From: Candidatus Aminicenantota bacterium
GTDB lineage: Bacteria > Acidobacteriota > Aminicenantia > Aminicenantales > Aminicenantaceae
Direction of reading: 5' to 3'
DNA: 5,075 bases
Assembly: GCA_016926925.1 (NCBI GenBank)
Contig: JAFGNQ010000099.1
Coordinates: 1-5,075, forward strand
The notes beneath the pieces are model-generated. The model saw nothing but the letters and a program-made list of their open reading frames with translations, was not told the origin of the DNA and ran no database searches. This document shows, piece by piece, positions 1 to 4,991 of the stretch. The position numbers were made by a program, and so were the translations under genes. Within the stretch, counting starts at the first letter, position 1, and every line of letters starts with the position of its first letter.

Positions 1-186
1 CGGCAGGAATTCAAACCTTTTGACCGCTTGATGCTGATGCTTTCCTTTCTGGGAAACGGGTATCTGTATGTTGCGCTCCTCCTTGGCGTAATGATTCTGG
101 ACCCGGTGAATGCGGGTACAGTGTTGCTGGCGGGAATTTTAATCGGCATCCTGAGCGCCCAGCTGGGTCTGATCATCGTGTTTTAA
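1..186 (+). CDS. C-terminal part of a hydrophobic protein, PAP2-like, possibly truncated
   Basis: Frame 1 is open from the window edge to a TAA at 184-186 and gives 61 residues. It has a charged start (RQEFKPFDRL), a motif reading LSFLGNGYLY, and two hydrophobic stretches at about residues 13-32 and 39-61. The pattern of Phe-Asp, Leu-Met, then a Gly-Asn pair, then two membrane segments is what the N-terminal part of PAP2 lipid phosphatases looks like. That is family resemblance by eye only. A full PAP2 protein would continue into a Lys plus Arg-Pro catalytic motif, but here translation stops right after the second hydrophobic stretch. The protein is therefore either a broken PAP2 gene or an unrelated small membrane protein. 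The real start lies before the window. No convincing terminator follows. Confidence 0.5.
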   Translation, partial: RQEFKPFDRLMLMLSFLGNGYLYVALLLGVMILDPVNAGTVLLAGILIGILSAQLGLIIVF

Positions 187-341
187 GGGTGTCCCGAATC
201 GGATCGGGCGGGGCATTGCAAAACCCATCATCCATTAATATATGGCGTTTTTTCCGTCAAGCCAGGTGAGCCTCCTCCTTTCAATTCTTTCATATCTCCC
301 TTCAAGAAGTTTTTCTTTAATCATCCGACAGCGATTACGGC

Positions 342-370
342 TCGATATTTATCCGCTCCCGCTCTATAAT
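342..370 (+). promoter_or_regulatory. Candidate sigma-70 promoter of the radical SAM gene
   Basis: A perfect -10 hexamer TATAAT lies at 365-370. A 4-of-6 -35 hexamer, TCGATA, lies at 342-347, and the spacer is 17 bp. Transcription would begin near 377, about 30 bases before the ATG at 407. This position favours the 407 start over the upstream ATG at 242, which would lie outside the transcript. The rest of 187-406 holds no other convincing element. A 5-bp inverted repeat at about 192-208 has no T-tract and is not a credible terminator. Confidence 0.45.
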
Positions 371-406
371 AAGGAATCGACACAAGAAAACGAAAGCACC
401 AGCGCA

Positions 407-1276
407 ATGAGGTATAAAGGACAGGTCATAAGGCCCCCCAGCGAGGCGAACAGCTATCTCCTGCAGATCACATACGGCTGCTCCTGGAATCGATGCACCT
501 TCTGCCCGGCTTATCTTGACAAGCCGTTTCAAATCCGGCCCTTTGACGAAATCGCCGAAGACATCCGCCTGGCCCGCCAAGCCTACCCAGAAGTGAAACG
601 GGTTTTCCTCTGTGACGGAGACGGGCTCGTCCTCTCGGCGGACAGGCTCCTGCCCATCCTGGATCTTCTGAACGAAGCCTTCCCCGAACTTGGACGGATC
701 GGGATCTACTTCAACGCCCGGGATATCCTCTCCAAAAGCGATGAGGAAATCCAACATCTCGTCCAAAGGAAGCTCACCATCGGATACATCGGACTCGAAA
801 GCGGCTCGGACCGGGTCCTGAAAAGAGTCCATAAGGGAGCCACAGCAGAGGAGATGATCGCGGCCGTCCTCAAGGCCCAGCAAAACGGGATGAAAACCTC
901 GGTCATAGGCCTTCTCGGCCTCGGTGGGATCGATCTCTCCAAAGAACACGCAATCGAAACCGCCTCTGCCGTATCGGCCATGAAGCCCCGCTATTTCAGC
1001 CTCCTGACCCTCATGATCGTCAAGGGCACCCCCCTCTTCAAAGATCTCAAAACCGGAGCCTTTATCCTCCCCGACGAAAAAGGGCTCCTCCGGGAAATGA
1101 GGACGATCATCCAAAATATCGAAACAGAGAAAATCATTTTCCGGACCAACCACGCCTCGAATTACCTCCCGCTGGAAGGCATCCTGTCCAAAGACAAAAA
1201 GAAGCTTGTGGCCGTCATCGATCAAGCCCTCAGCGGAAAGATCCCCCTCAAACCGGAGTTCTTCCGAGGTCTGTAG
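407..1276 (+). CDS. Radical SAM protein of unknown substrate
   Basis: This is a 289-residue radical SAM enzyme, expected to bind a 4Fe-4S cluster and cleave S-adenosylmethionine to start a radical reaction in the cytoplasm. The cluster-binding cysteines are C25, C30 and C33 in the motif GCSWNRCTFC. The spacing is C-x4-C-x2-C, as in Elp3-type domains, rather than the textbook C-x3-C-x2-C. A GLESGSD motif at about residues 128-134 matches the conserved ESG region that contacts SAM. A C-terminal NHASNYLPL segment is typical of this roughly 290-residue family, which I know only as radical SAM proteins of undefined function.

The frame stays open upstream to an ATG at 242. I chose the ATG at 407 because MRYKGQVIRPPSEA is the family's usual N-terminus, the preceding 55 residues look non-homologous, and a promoter fits at 342-370. 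No strong ribosome binding site is seen before either start. A transposase remnant begins about 29 bp after the stop. Confidence 0.9.
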   Translation: MRYKGQVIRPPSEANSYLLQITYGCSWNRCTFCPAYLDKPFQIRPFDEIAEDIRLARQAYPEVKRVFLCDGDGLVLSADRLLPILDLLNEAFPELGRIGIYFNARDILSKSDEEIQHLVQRKLTIGYIGLESGSDRVLKRVHKGATAEEMIAAVLKAQQNGMKTSVIGLLGLGGIDLSKEHAIETASAVSAMKPRYFSLLTLMIVKGTPLFKDLKTGAFILPDEKGLLREMRTIIQNIETEKIIFRTNHASNYLPLEGILSKDKKKLVAVIDQALSGKIPLKPEFFRGL

Positions 1277-1304
1277 CACCGTTTCCAGTCAGCTTGCTCA
1301 AGTA

Positions 1305-1580
1305 ATGGATTCCTGTCCGGAGTGCGGCAGCCATATGCGAATCATCGCCTTCATCGAAAATCATAAAGTTATCGACAAGATTATTGCTCACCTCAAACTC
1401 AACTTCATGGCCGAACGGCCACCCCCGCCTCGGATTGTCCAGCAAGAACTCCTGATGGCAGACGAGGGGAAAAGGGGAATATTTCTTCCGATTCTCTCAC
1501 TTTGCATGTGTAGCAATGTCGGGGGGCAGTTCAGGGAAGCCATGAACAGCTCTGTGGCTCACCCCGATTTCTGGCTATAG
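1305..1580 (+). pseudogene. C-terminal remnant of an IS91-like transposase (copy A)
   Basis: This open stretch encodes CPECGSHMRIIAFIE, then a helix rich in Ile, Lys and His, then AERPPPPRIVQQELLMADE. I recognise this as the C-terminal end of IS91-family (Y2, rolling-circle) transposases, which have a CPxCG zinc-ribbon-like pair followed by MRIIAFI and a Pro-rich tail. The catalytic tyrosine domain and most of the protein are missing. The recognisable part starts near 1311, close behind the radical SAM stop at 1276. After the usual end of the family at about codon MADE the frame runs on with no recognisable sequence to a TAG at 1578-1580. The upstream open frame back to 1206 lies inside the radical SAM gene in another phase and is not part of it. 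No start codon with a ribosome binding site is convincing, so I treat this as a decayed fragment and not an active gene. Confidence 0.65.
1426..1467 (+). repeat. 42-bp direct repeat, left copy
   Basis: The 42 bases are identical to 2627-2668 in the same orientation, 1201 bp apart. They encode the RIVQQELLMADE part of the IS91-like transposase tail in both copies. Beyond the identical block similarity resumes after a 9-base difference: GAAAAGG at 1469-1475 matches 2679-2685. Confidence 0.95.
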
Positions 1581-1666
1581 CCTTTGATGTCAATCAGGCG
1601 GTTCCTAATGGTTATAGAGCTATTGTCCGTTTTTCCTGGCCTTGTTCAGAATGAAGAGGCTGTCCG

Positions 1667-1715
1667 GTCCGGGTCTTTATGTGTTCACCCGACATGTATG
1701 CCGGGCCGTATACAT
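1667..1715. other. Two adjacent hairpins at the 3' end of the SpoIIM-like gene
   Basis: An inverted repeat at 1694-1715 can form an 8-bp stem (one G-U pair) around a 6-base CGGGCC loop. It directly abuts another at 1667-1693, where GTC-GGGT pairs with ACCCGAC with one bulged C around a 12-base loop. They lie 5 bp past the stop of the minus-strand SpoIIM-like gene. On the plus strand a short TTTT follows at 1718-1721, while on the minus strand no T-tract follows. They could stabilise the 3' end of the minus transcript, end plus-strand transcription weakly, or be remains of the mobile element's end. The rest of 1581-1720 shows no gene. Confidence 0.35.
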
Positions 1716-1720
1716 ACTTT

Positions 1721-2347
1721 TCATTTAAACAATGGCACGAGTAAAATCACATCAAAAGCCTCATAGACCGCTGCAACCAGCAAAAGTATAGTCAGTGGCA
1801 CGTACATCCAGGCTGATTGAACAAGCCCGTGCTTATATCCGTTCCAACGGGACTTTATGCCGATGCTTTTCGGGAATAGAAAGGATTTTCCATGCAGATA
1901 TATCGCGAACATGGCAACGACATAGGCCTGCCCTTCAATCAATATCGTCAAATAATGTGGAATCATGGGAGCCCGCATATCCGGAGAAATCGGTGAAAAC
2001 AGAATACCCCAAAAAAATGCGCGGTATATTCCCATTAACAGGCCACTAAATGGTATGACAAACGACGGTATCGTCATAGTCAGGAATGTACCGATTGAAA
2101 AATTTATAAAAAATGTAAGACCCATGGCAGCTAATAGATTACCGCTGCTATAGGCAGAGCCAGCAGTTGACAACCACCCTGATGAAAGATCCTTCTCAGC
2201 ACCTGCAAGCGCATTGACTTGCAATTCGGGAAAAAAAGAGGTGATGACCATGCCAAGAAGGATCAGACCGTAGAAGACCGCGTTGACGATAATGTAGACT
2301 TTTTTATTTTCTCTGATGATTTCAATTGGCTTTCGTATCAAATTCAT
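1721..2347 (-). CDS. SpoIIM/DUF95-like integral membrane protein
   Basis: This is a 208-residue inner-membrane protein. A short basic N-terminus (MNLIRKPIEIIRENKK) precedes hydrophobic segments at about residues 17-38, 72-94, 95-118, 131-151 and 178-206. The fourth segment begins with MIPHYLTILIEGQAY, which fits the Pro-His...Glu motif of the stage II sporulation protein M (DUF95) family. The C-terminus, GYKHGL then LLLVAAVYEAFDV, also fits that family's last helix. Family membership is by motif recognition only.

In Bacillus SpoIIM acts in engulfment with SpoIID and SpoIIP. Many non-sporulating bacteria carry DUF95 proteins of unknown role, and the same is inferred here because no other sporulation gene is near. 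The start is secured by AAGGAGG 7 bases upstream. The gene stands alone, reads opposite to both transposase remnants that flank it, and looks more AT-rich than the radical SAM and mttB genes, suggesting separate acquisition. Confidence 0.72.
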   Translation of the reverse strand: MNLIRKPIEIIRENKKVYIIVNAVFYGLILLGMVITSFFPELQVNALAGAEKDLSSGWLSTAGSAYSSGNLLAAMGLTFFINFSIGTFLTMTIPSFVIPFSGLLMGIYRAFFWGILFSPISPDMRAPMIPHYLTILIEGQAYVVAMFAIYLHGKSFLFPKSIGIKSRWNGYKHGLVQSAWMYVPLTILLLVAAVYEAFDVILLVPLFK

Positions 2348-2354
2348 ATAATTT

Positions 2355-2361
2355 CCTCCTT
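2355..2361 (-). promoter_or_regulatory. Strong ribosome binding site of the SpoIIM-like gene
   Basis: On the minus strand AAGGAGG lies 7 bases before the ATG at 2345-2347. This is the best Shine-Dalgarno site in the window and fixes the start of the membrane-protein gene. Confidence 0.9.
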
Positions 2362-2409
2362 GAACTGAATTTTGAACTCTGATTTTATCATCCCAATAGG
2401 CCGGATGTA

Positions 2410-2553
2410 ATGACTATGTTCATTGAAACCGTCTTTTATGTGGGAATAATAATAACCTTAGCAACTTGGAGTACCAAAGCGAAAAGAAAAACAATTATTA
2501 TTCCTAATGGAGTGAAAGTTGGAAAATTTCGAATGTGCATTTCTCTCATTTAG
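2410..2553 (+). CDS. Possible small membrane protein, 47 residues (doubtful)
   Basis: An ATG at 2410 opens a frame that ends at TAG 2551-2553. The product begins MTMFIETVFYVGIIITLATW, one plausible membrane-spanning segment. A short basic stretch (KAKRK) and a tail with PNGVKVGKF follow. One hydrophobic helix followed by positive charges is the usual build of small membrane proteins. However, there is no good ribosome binding site (only a weak AGGCCGG just upstream), no recognised family, and the region is AT-rich, where chance frames of this size are common. It could also be the torn end of a larger gene brought in with the mobile element. Confidence 0.2.
   Translation: MTMFIETVFYVGIIITLATWSTKAKRKTIIIPNGVKVGKFRMCISLI
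2443..2504. repeat. 11-bp perfect inverted repeat with 40-bp spacer
   Basis: GGAATAATAAT at 2443-2453 is the exact reverse complement of ATTATTATTCC at 2494-2504. The arms are simple AT-rich sequence, so chance is a serious alternative. The structure lies inside the AT-rich gap between the SpoIIM-like gene and transposase scrap B. Confidence 0.5.
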
Positions 2554-2626
2554 ATACCCTTCCCTTTCATAGCTGAGGGGATAGTATCAGAAAATTCAGA
2601 TGTAGACAAATCACTATTTTCTCAGT

Positions 2627-2668
2627 CGCCTCGGATTGTCCAGCAAGAACTCCTGATGGCAGACGAGG
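2627..2668 (+). repeat. 42-bp direct repeat, right copy
   Basis: This block is base-for-base identical to 1426-1467 and in the same orientation. Its left edge is sharp: nothing before 2627 matches the sequence before 1426. Together the two copies bracket about 1.16 kb that carries the SpoIIM-like gene. Confidence 0.95.
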
Positions 2669-2700
2669 AGATGGGAGAGAAAAGGAAATTCTTATATTTT
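2627..2700 (+). pseudogene. Tail fragment of an IS91-like transposase (copy B)
   Basis: In the same reading frame as copy A this fragment encodes PRIVQQELLMADEEMGEKRK. It diverges from copy A after the 42 identical bases by a 9-base (three-codon) insertion or deletion, then shares GAAAAGG. The frame stays open to TAA at 2725-2727, but nothing after about 2700 is recognisable. An in-frame TAG at 2602-2604 lies upstream, so this is a scrap and not a gene. The frame-preserving difference suggests that both copies come from functional transposase genes. They could be two separate elements or one old duplication. The fragment ends about 30 bp before the 3' end of the converging gntR-type gene. Confidence 0.6.
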
Positions 2701-2729
2701 AACGTTTCGAGGGGAACGGCAAGATAAAG

Positions 2730-3386
2730 TTACCTGTATTTCCAGTGAAGGGATAATATTTTCTTCGCCTTTGCGACATCCTTTTTCTCTATGGAAACGA
2801 TGAGGCTCCGGTGATCTTCCCAGGACAGCTTAAGGTATTTTTGATCCGTGAAATACGAGATGTATCGGCTCTCCACCATTTGCATCCTCTCCATGGCCTG
2901 AACGAGTGTATTATAAATGAAGTCGTTGCCGCATACTCTCCAGATCCTTTCGTGTATTCTCTGATTTTTCTCAAGATAGCGTTCGATATCTTTGGATTTA
3001 TAAAGCTCCCCGAGCTTCCGGGTCATATCCTTGAGCTCACCCAAGGCCTTTTCCGATATGGTTTCAATGACCTTTTCGATACAACCCGTATCGAGAATCC
3101 GTATAAACTCGATAATTTTGCGGCCTTCATCAACGCCCACATCCACAACTTTGACCTCACTTCGCGCAGCGACGGATACGAACTTTTCAGCGGAAAGCCT
3201 CTGGATGGCATCCCGCACCGGACTCTGACTCACACCCAAAAATCTGGCAATTTCACGGATTCGGATTCTTTGGTTCGGTCTCAGTTTTCTTTTTAAGATA
3301 GCCTCTTTCATATCCTGGTAGATGACATCGCTGATGGTCGCTGTAAGCGGCACGCTTTTGCTTTTTTTAAAAACCAACTGATACAT
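2730..3386 (-). CDS. GntR-family transcriptional regulator, FadR subfamily (FCD domain)
   Basis: This 218-residue DNA-binding regulator has the normal length for the FadR subfamily. Residues about 15-80 form the winged helix-turn-helix, seen in IREIARFLGVSQSPVRDAIQRLSAEKFV. Residues about 85-216 form the helical FCD ligand-binding domain. H145 (in NQRIHERIW), H192 (in EDHRSL) and H214 (in SLHWKY) fit the three metal-binding histidines of FCD domains. The position three or four residues before H145, usually Asp, is Asn (N141), so metal binding may be altered.

Such regulators usually repress a nearby catabolic gene set until a small carboxylate or related effector binds. The obvious target is the mttB-type gene 78 bp upstream on the same strand, which is inference. 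The gene has its own strong promoter with repeats typical of autoregulation. The ribosome binding site is weak (AAGTGA, 6 bases before ATG). Confidence 0.93.
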   Translation of the reverse strand: MYQLVFKKSKSVPLTATISDVIYQDMKEAILKRKLRPNQRIRIREIARFLGVSQSPVRDAIQRLSAEKFVSVAARSEVKVVDVGVDEGRKIIEFIRILDTGCIEKVIETISEKALGELKDMTRKLGELYKSKDIERYLEKNQRIHERIWRVCGNDFIYNTLVQAMERMQMVESRYISYFTDQKYLKLSWEDHRSLIVSIEKKDVAKAKKILSLHWKYR

Positions 3387-3395
3387 GATCGATCA
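3386..3395. promoter_or_regulatory. Palindrome TGATCGATCA over the gntR-type start
   Basis: This perfect 10-bp palindrome covers the T of the start codon and the short leader between the -10 box and the coding region. It contains two overlapping GATC sites. It could be an operator half of the regulator or chance. It would block translation or early transcription if bound. Confidence 0.35.
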
Positions 3396-3406
3396 CTTCA
3401 TTTTAA

Positions 3407-3434
3407 ATTATAAAATTGTCCCCTCAATTGTCAA
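3407..3434 (-). promoter_or_regulatory. Strong sigma-70 promoter of the gntR-type gene
   Basis: On the minus strand a consensus TTGACA (3429-3434) and a consensus TATAAT (3407-3412) are separated by 16 bp. Both hexamers are perfect. Transcription should begin near 3400, leaving a leader of only about 14 bases. Such a strong promoter for a regulator with a weak ribosome binding site suggests that transcription is held down, most simply by autorepression. Confidence 0.75.
3414..3432. promoter_or_regulatory. Tandem repeat AATTGTC x2, candidate operator
   Basis: AATTGTC occurs at 3414-3420 and again at 3426-3432, with CCCTC between, giving a 12-bp period. Read differently, AATTG and CAATT form an inverted repeat across AGGGGA on the minus strand. 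The element fills the promoter spacer and overlaps the -35 box of the gntR-type gene, the right place for a repressor. Binding by the adjacent GntR protein is inference. Confidence 0.45.
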
Positions 3435-3464
3435 GAGAAGCCTCTCTGCTTGAATAGACTTGAG

Positions 3465-4910
3465 CTACCTCTGCCGTCTCGTATCCAAGGAAGAAACGAT
3501 GCGGGTGAGTTCATCCCTGAGTTTGCCGTCGAGAGGTTTGGGCACATGATTTTCAAGAATCTCCCGGATTTTCTCGTTGGCTCTTTGTCCCAAGTCCTTT
3601 TTCCCCTGCTGTTCCCACTTCTCATAGGGACTGCGCGAAATAAGTCCGGGAAACCAATTTTTCTTGAAATGCTTCAGCGTGTGTTCACTTGTAAGATATT
3701 CTCCACCGGGTCCGACAGAATGAATCAAATCCAGCGCCAACGTCTCTTCGCTAATCTCAAAACCTCCTATGATGCGCCTCACCATGCCCGCAACTTCATT
3801 CGAGACCACAAGCTGTTCGTACGATGTCGTCAATCCGCTCTCCACGTAGCCCACATCATGAACGAGATTCCCTCCGAAAAGGGACACCATCAAAATCCAC
3901 AGAGATCCTTCGAGAGATGCCTGTTGGTCATATGTTTTTGCATCCGAACAGCCGGCAAAGCTGAATACGGGAATTTGGTAAAATTTCGACATATCCGCAA
4001 GTGCAGCGGTCGCCAGCATAAACTCTGGCGAGGCATAACTCCAAACTCCTGTTCCCATATCCATCGGCCCCACACCGCCCCCGTAGATGAAAGGGGACCC
4101 TTCAGTAATGAGGTTCGCCAAGACATAGCCTGCCAGCATCTCGGCATTGGCTTGAACGATTCCTCCGGCAAGAGTGACCGGGCCTATAGCCCCGGTGATC
4201 AGACAGGGAGTATAGACGACGGGTAGCCTTTTCTCCGCCATGTACATGATTTTTTGCGTGGATTCCTCTGCCAGCTGCAGGGGTGATATCGGTTCGGTGT
4301 AAAGAGCGATAAAAGGACTGTTTCTCAATATATCTTCGCCCCCGGCCACAGTTTCGGCCATGTTGACGATCGCTTTCAAATTTTCCAGACTCCAGGCTGT
4401 AAAAATGATGGGTTTTTCCGTGTTGTTCACCATGGCCTCGAAGTGATAGAGATCGGAAACGGCCGGGTTGACGTCGGCGGCGATCCCCGAACACATCAGA
4501 AAGCTCATCTCATCGCAGGCATCGACGATCTTGGAAACGTTGACGATGTCGTTGAGTACGGCTTGTCTTCGCTCTCCGGCGTAAGGATCGATAATATTTG
4601 GAGTGTCCGACCCCGTGCCGAAATAGACATTGTTTTTTTCTAAAAATAGAGCAGGAGCGCCGGACCTGTCACAAAGACAAATCCGCGGCGGCAGGTTTTT
4701 CAGAGCCGCTTCGACAAGATGAGGCGGGATCCTGACCCGATCTCCATCGACGAAACACCCTCCTTCTTTAAATATGCCGACCGCACGCGGATCTTTCACA
4801 GCAACACCCGTCCTGCGCAATACCTCCAGAGTGGAGAGATGGATCTGTTCCAGTCTATCGCAGGAAAGGACCTGTAACCGGGGTATATTGAGCCTGAACT
4901 TATCTTCCAT
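3465..4910 (-). CDS. MttB-family corrinoid methyltransferase, non-pyrrolysine
   Basis: This 481-residue protein is of the trimethylamine methyltransferase superfamily (MttB, COG5598) and has the family's usual length. These TIM-barrel enzymes move a methyl group from a methylated amine to a cobalamin carried by a small corrinoid protein. Recognisable segments are FGTGSD (97-102), SPLQL (209-213), GAIGPVTLAGG (240-250), AGCSDAKTYDQQASLEG (319-335), HDVGYVESGL (351-360) and GPGGEYL (400-406).

True trimethylamine MttB reads an in-frame UAG as pyrrolysine near residue 334. Here the frame has no internal UAG, so it belongs with the non-Pyl members, whose studied examples (MtgB, MtcB, MtpB) demethylate glycine betaine, carnitine or proline betaine. 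The substrate here cannot be read from sequence.

The start at 4910 has AAGGAG 6 bases upstream. An ATG 21 bases earlier would place that site inside the coding region. The terminal codon is itself UAG. The gene lies 81 bp after a nitroreductase-like gene, probably co-transcribed. Confidence 0.93.
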   Translation of the reverse strand: MEDKFRLNIPRLQVLSCDRLEQIHLSTLEVLRRTGVAVKDPRAVGIFKEGGCFVDGDRVRIPPHLVEAALKNLPPRICLCDRSGAPALFLEKNNVYFGTGSDTPNIIDPYAGERRQAVLNDIVNVSKIVDACDEMSFLMCSGIAADVNPAVSDLYHFEAMVNNTEKPIIFTAWSLENLKAIVNMAETVAGGEDILRNSPFIALYTEPISPLQLAEESTQKIMYMAEKRLPVVYTPCLITGAIGPVTLAGGIVQANAEMLAGYVLANLITEGSPFIYGGGVGPMDMGTGVWSYASPEFMLATAALADMSKFYQIPVFSFAGCSDAKTYDQQASLEGSLWILMVSLFGGNLVHDVGYVESGLTTSYEQLVVSNEVAGMVRRIIGGFEISEETLALDLIHSVGPGGEYLTSEHTLKHFKKNWFPGLISRSPYEKWEQQGKKDLGQRANEKIREILENHVPKPLDGKLRDELTRIVSSLDTRRQR

Positions 4911-4916
4911 TTCGAT

Positions 4917-4922
4917 CTCCTT
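4917..4922 (-). promoter_or_regulatory. Ribosome binding site deciding the mttB-type start
   Basis: AAGGAG on the minus strand lies 6 bases before the ATG at 4908-4910. It lies within the open frame of the alternative ATG at 4929-4931, so it selects the downstream start. Confidence 0.8.
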
Positions 4923-4951
4923 CAAGCACATTTAAAGAGCTCTGTTGATCA

Positions 4952-4988
4952 GGATTATTCACGCGTCTCCCTTTTTCATGAATAGTCC
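4952..4988 (-). promoter_or_regulatory. Imperfect 12-bp inverted repeat upstream of the mttB-type gene
   Basis: On the minus strand GGACTATTCATG and CGTGAATAATCC pair over 12 positions around a 13-base purine-rich loop, with one mismatch and one G-U pair. It starts 3 bp after the nitroreductase stop and ends about 40 bp before the mttB-type start. No T-tract follows, so it is not a standard terminator. It could be an operator, an RNA processing or stability element that separates the expression of the two genes, or part of an mRNA leader. Confidence 0.45.
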
Positions 4989-4991
4989 AGG

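Larger units (their letters stand above)
2362..2626. other. AT-rich intergenic stretch without a convincing gene
   Basis: This stretch separates the SpoIIM-like gene from the second transposase scrap. It should hold the promoter of the SpoIIM-like gene. A TAAAAT is present on the minus strand at a suitable distance, but the matching -35 is poor, so I do not call it. The stretch also holds a possible 47-codon plus-strand frame and an 11-bp inverted repeat, both listed separately. I see no RNA gene. Confidence 0.6.

Noticed and set aside
335..1279. Long open frame of 314 codons on the minus strand opposite the radical SAM gene
   Set aside because: It exactly shadows a gene with clear family motifs. 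Its product is rich in Asp, Glu and Gly in the pattern produced by reading a C-ending codon bias backwards, and no motif or ribosome binding site is visible.
1206..1304. Upstream extension of the transposase frame into the radical SAM gene
   Set aside because: The extension is an out-of-phase reading of the radical SAM C-terminus. Only the part from about 1305 resembles a transposase.
1795..2153. Plus-strand open frames across the SpoIIM-like gene
   Set aside because: They are short, overlap the hydrophobic minus-strand gene with its strong ribosome binding site, and show no motif.
3435..3460. Terminator between the mttB-type and gntR-type genes
   Set aside because: A short 5-bp stem (AGAGA/TCTCT, GGCT loop) is present on the minus strand, but no T-tract follows, so termination is not supported.
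3411..3467. UAG at the end of the mttB-type gene as a pyrrolysine codon with read-through
   Set aside because: Pyrrolysine in MttB sits near the middle of the protein in the barrel. Here the UAG follows a full-length 481-residue chain, and read-through would add only about 18 unremarkable residues before a TAA.
3450..4226. Plus-strand open frame of 258 codons opposite the mttB-type gene
   Set aside because: It is antisense to a well-supported MttB-family protein, has no recognisable domain and no ribosome binding site.
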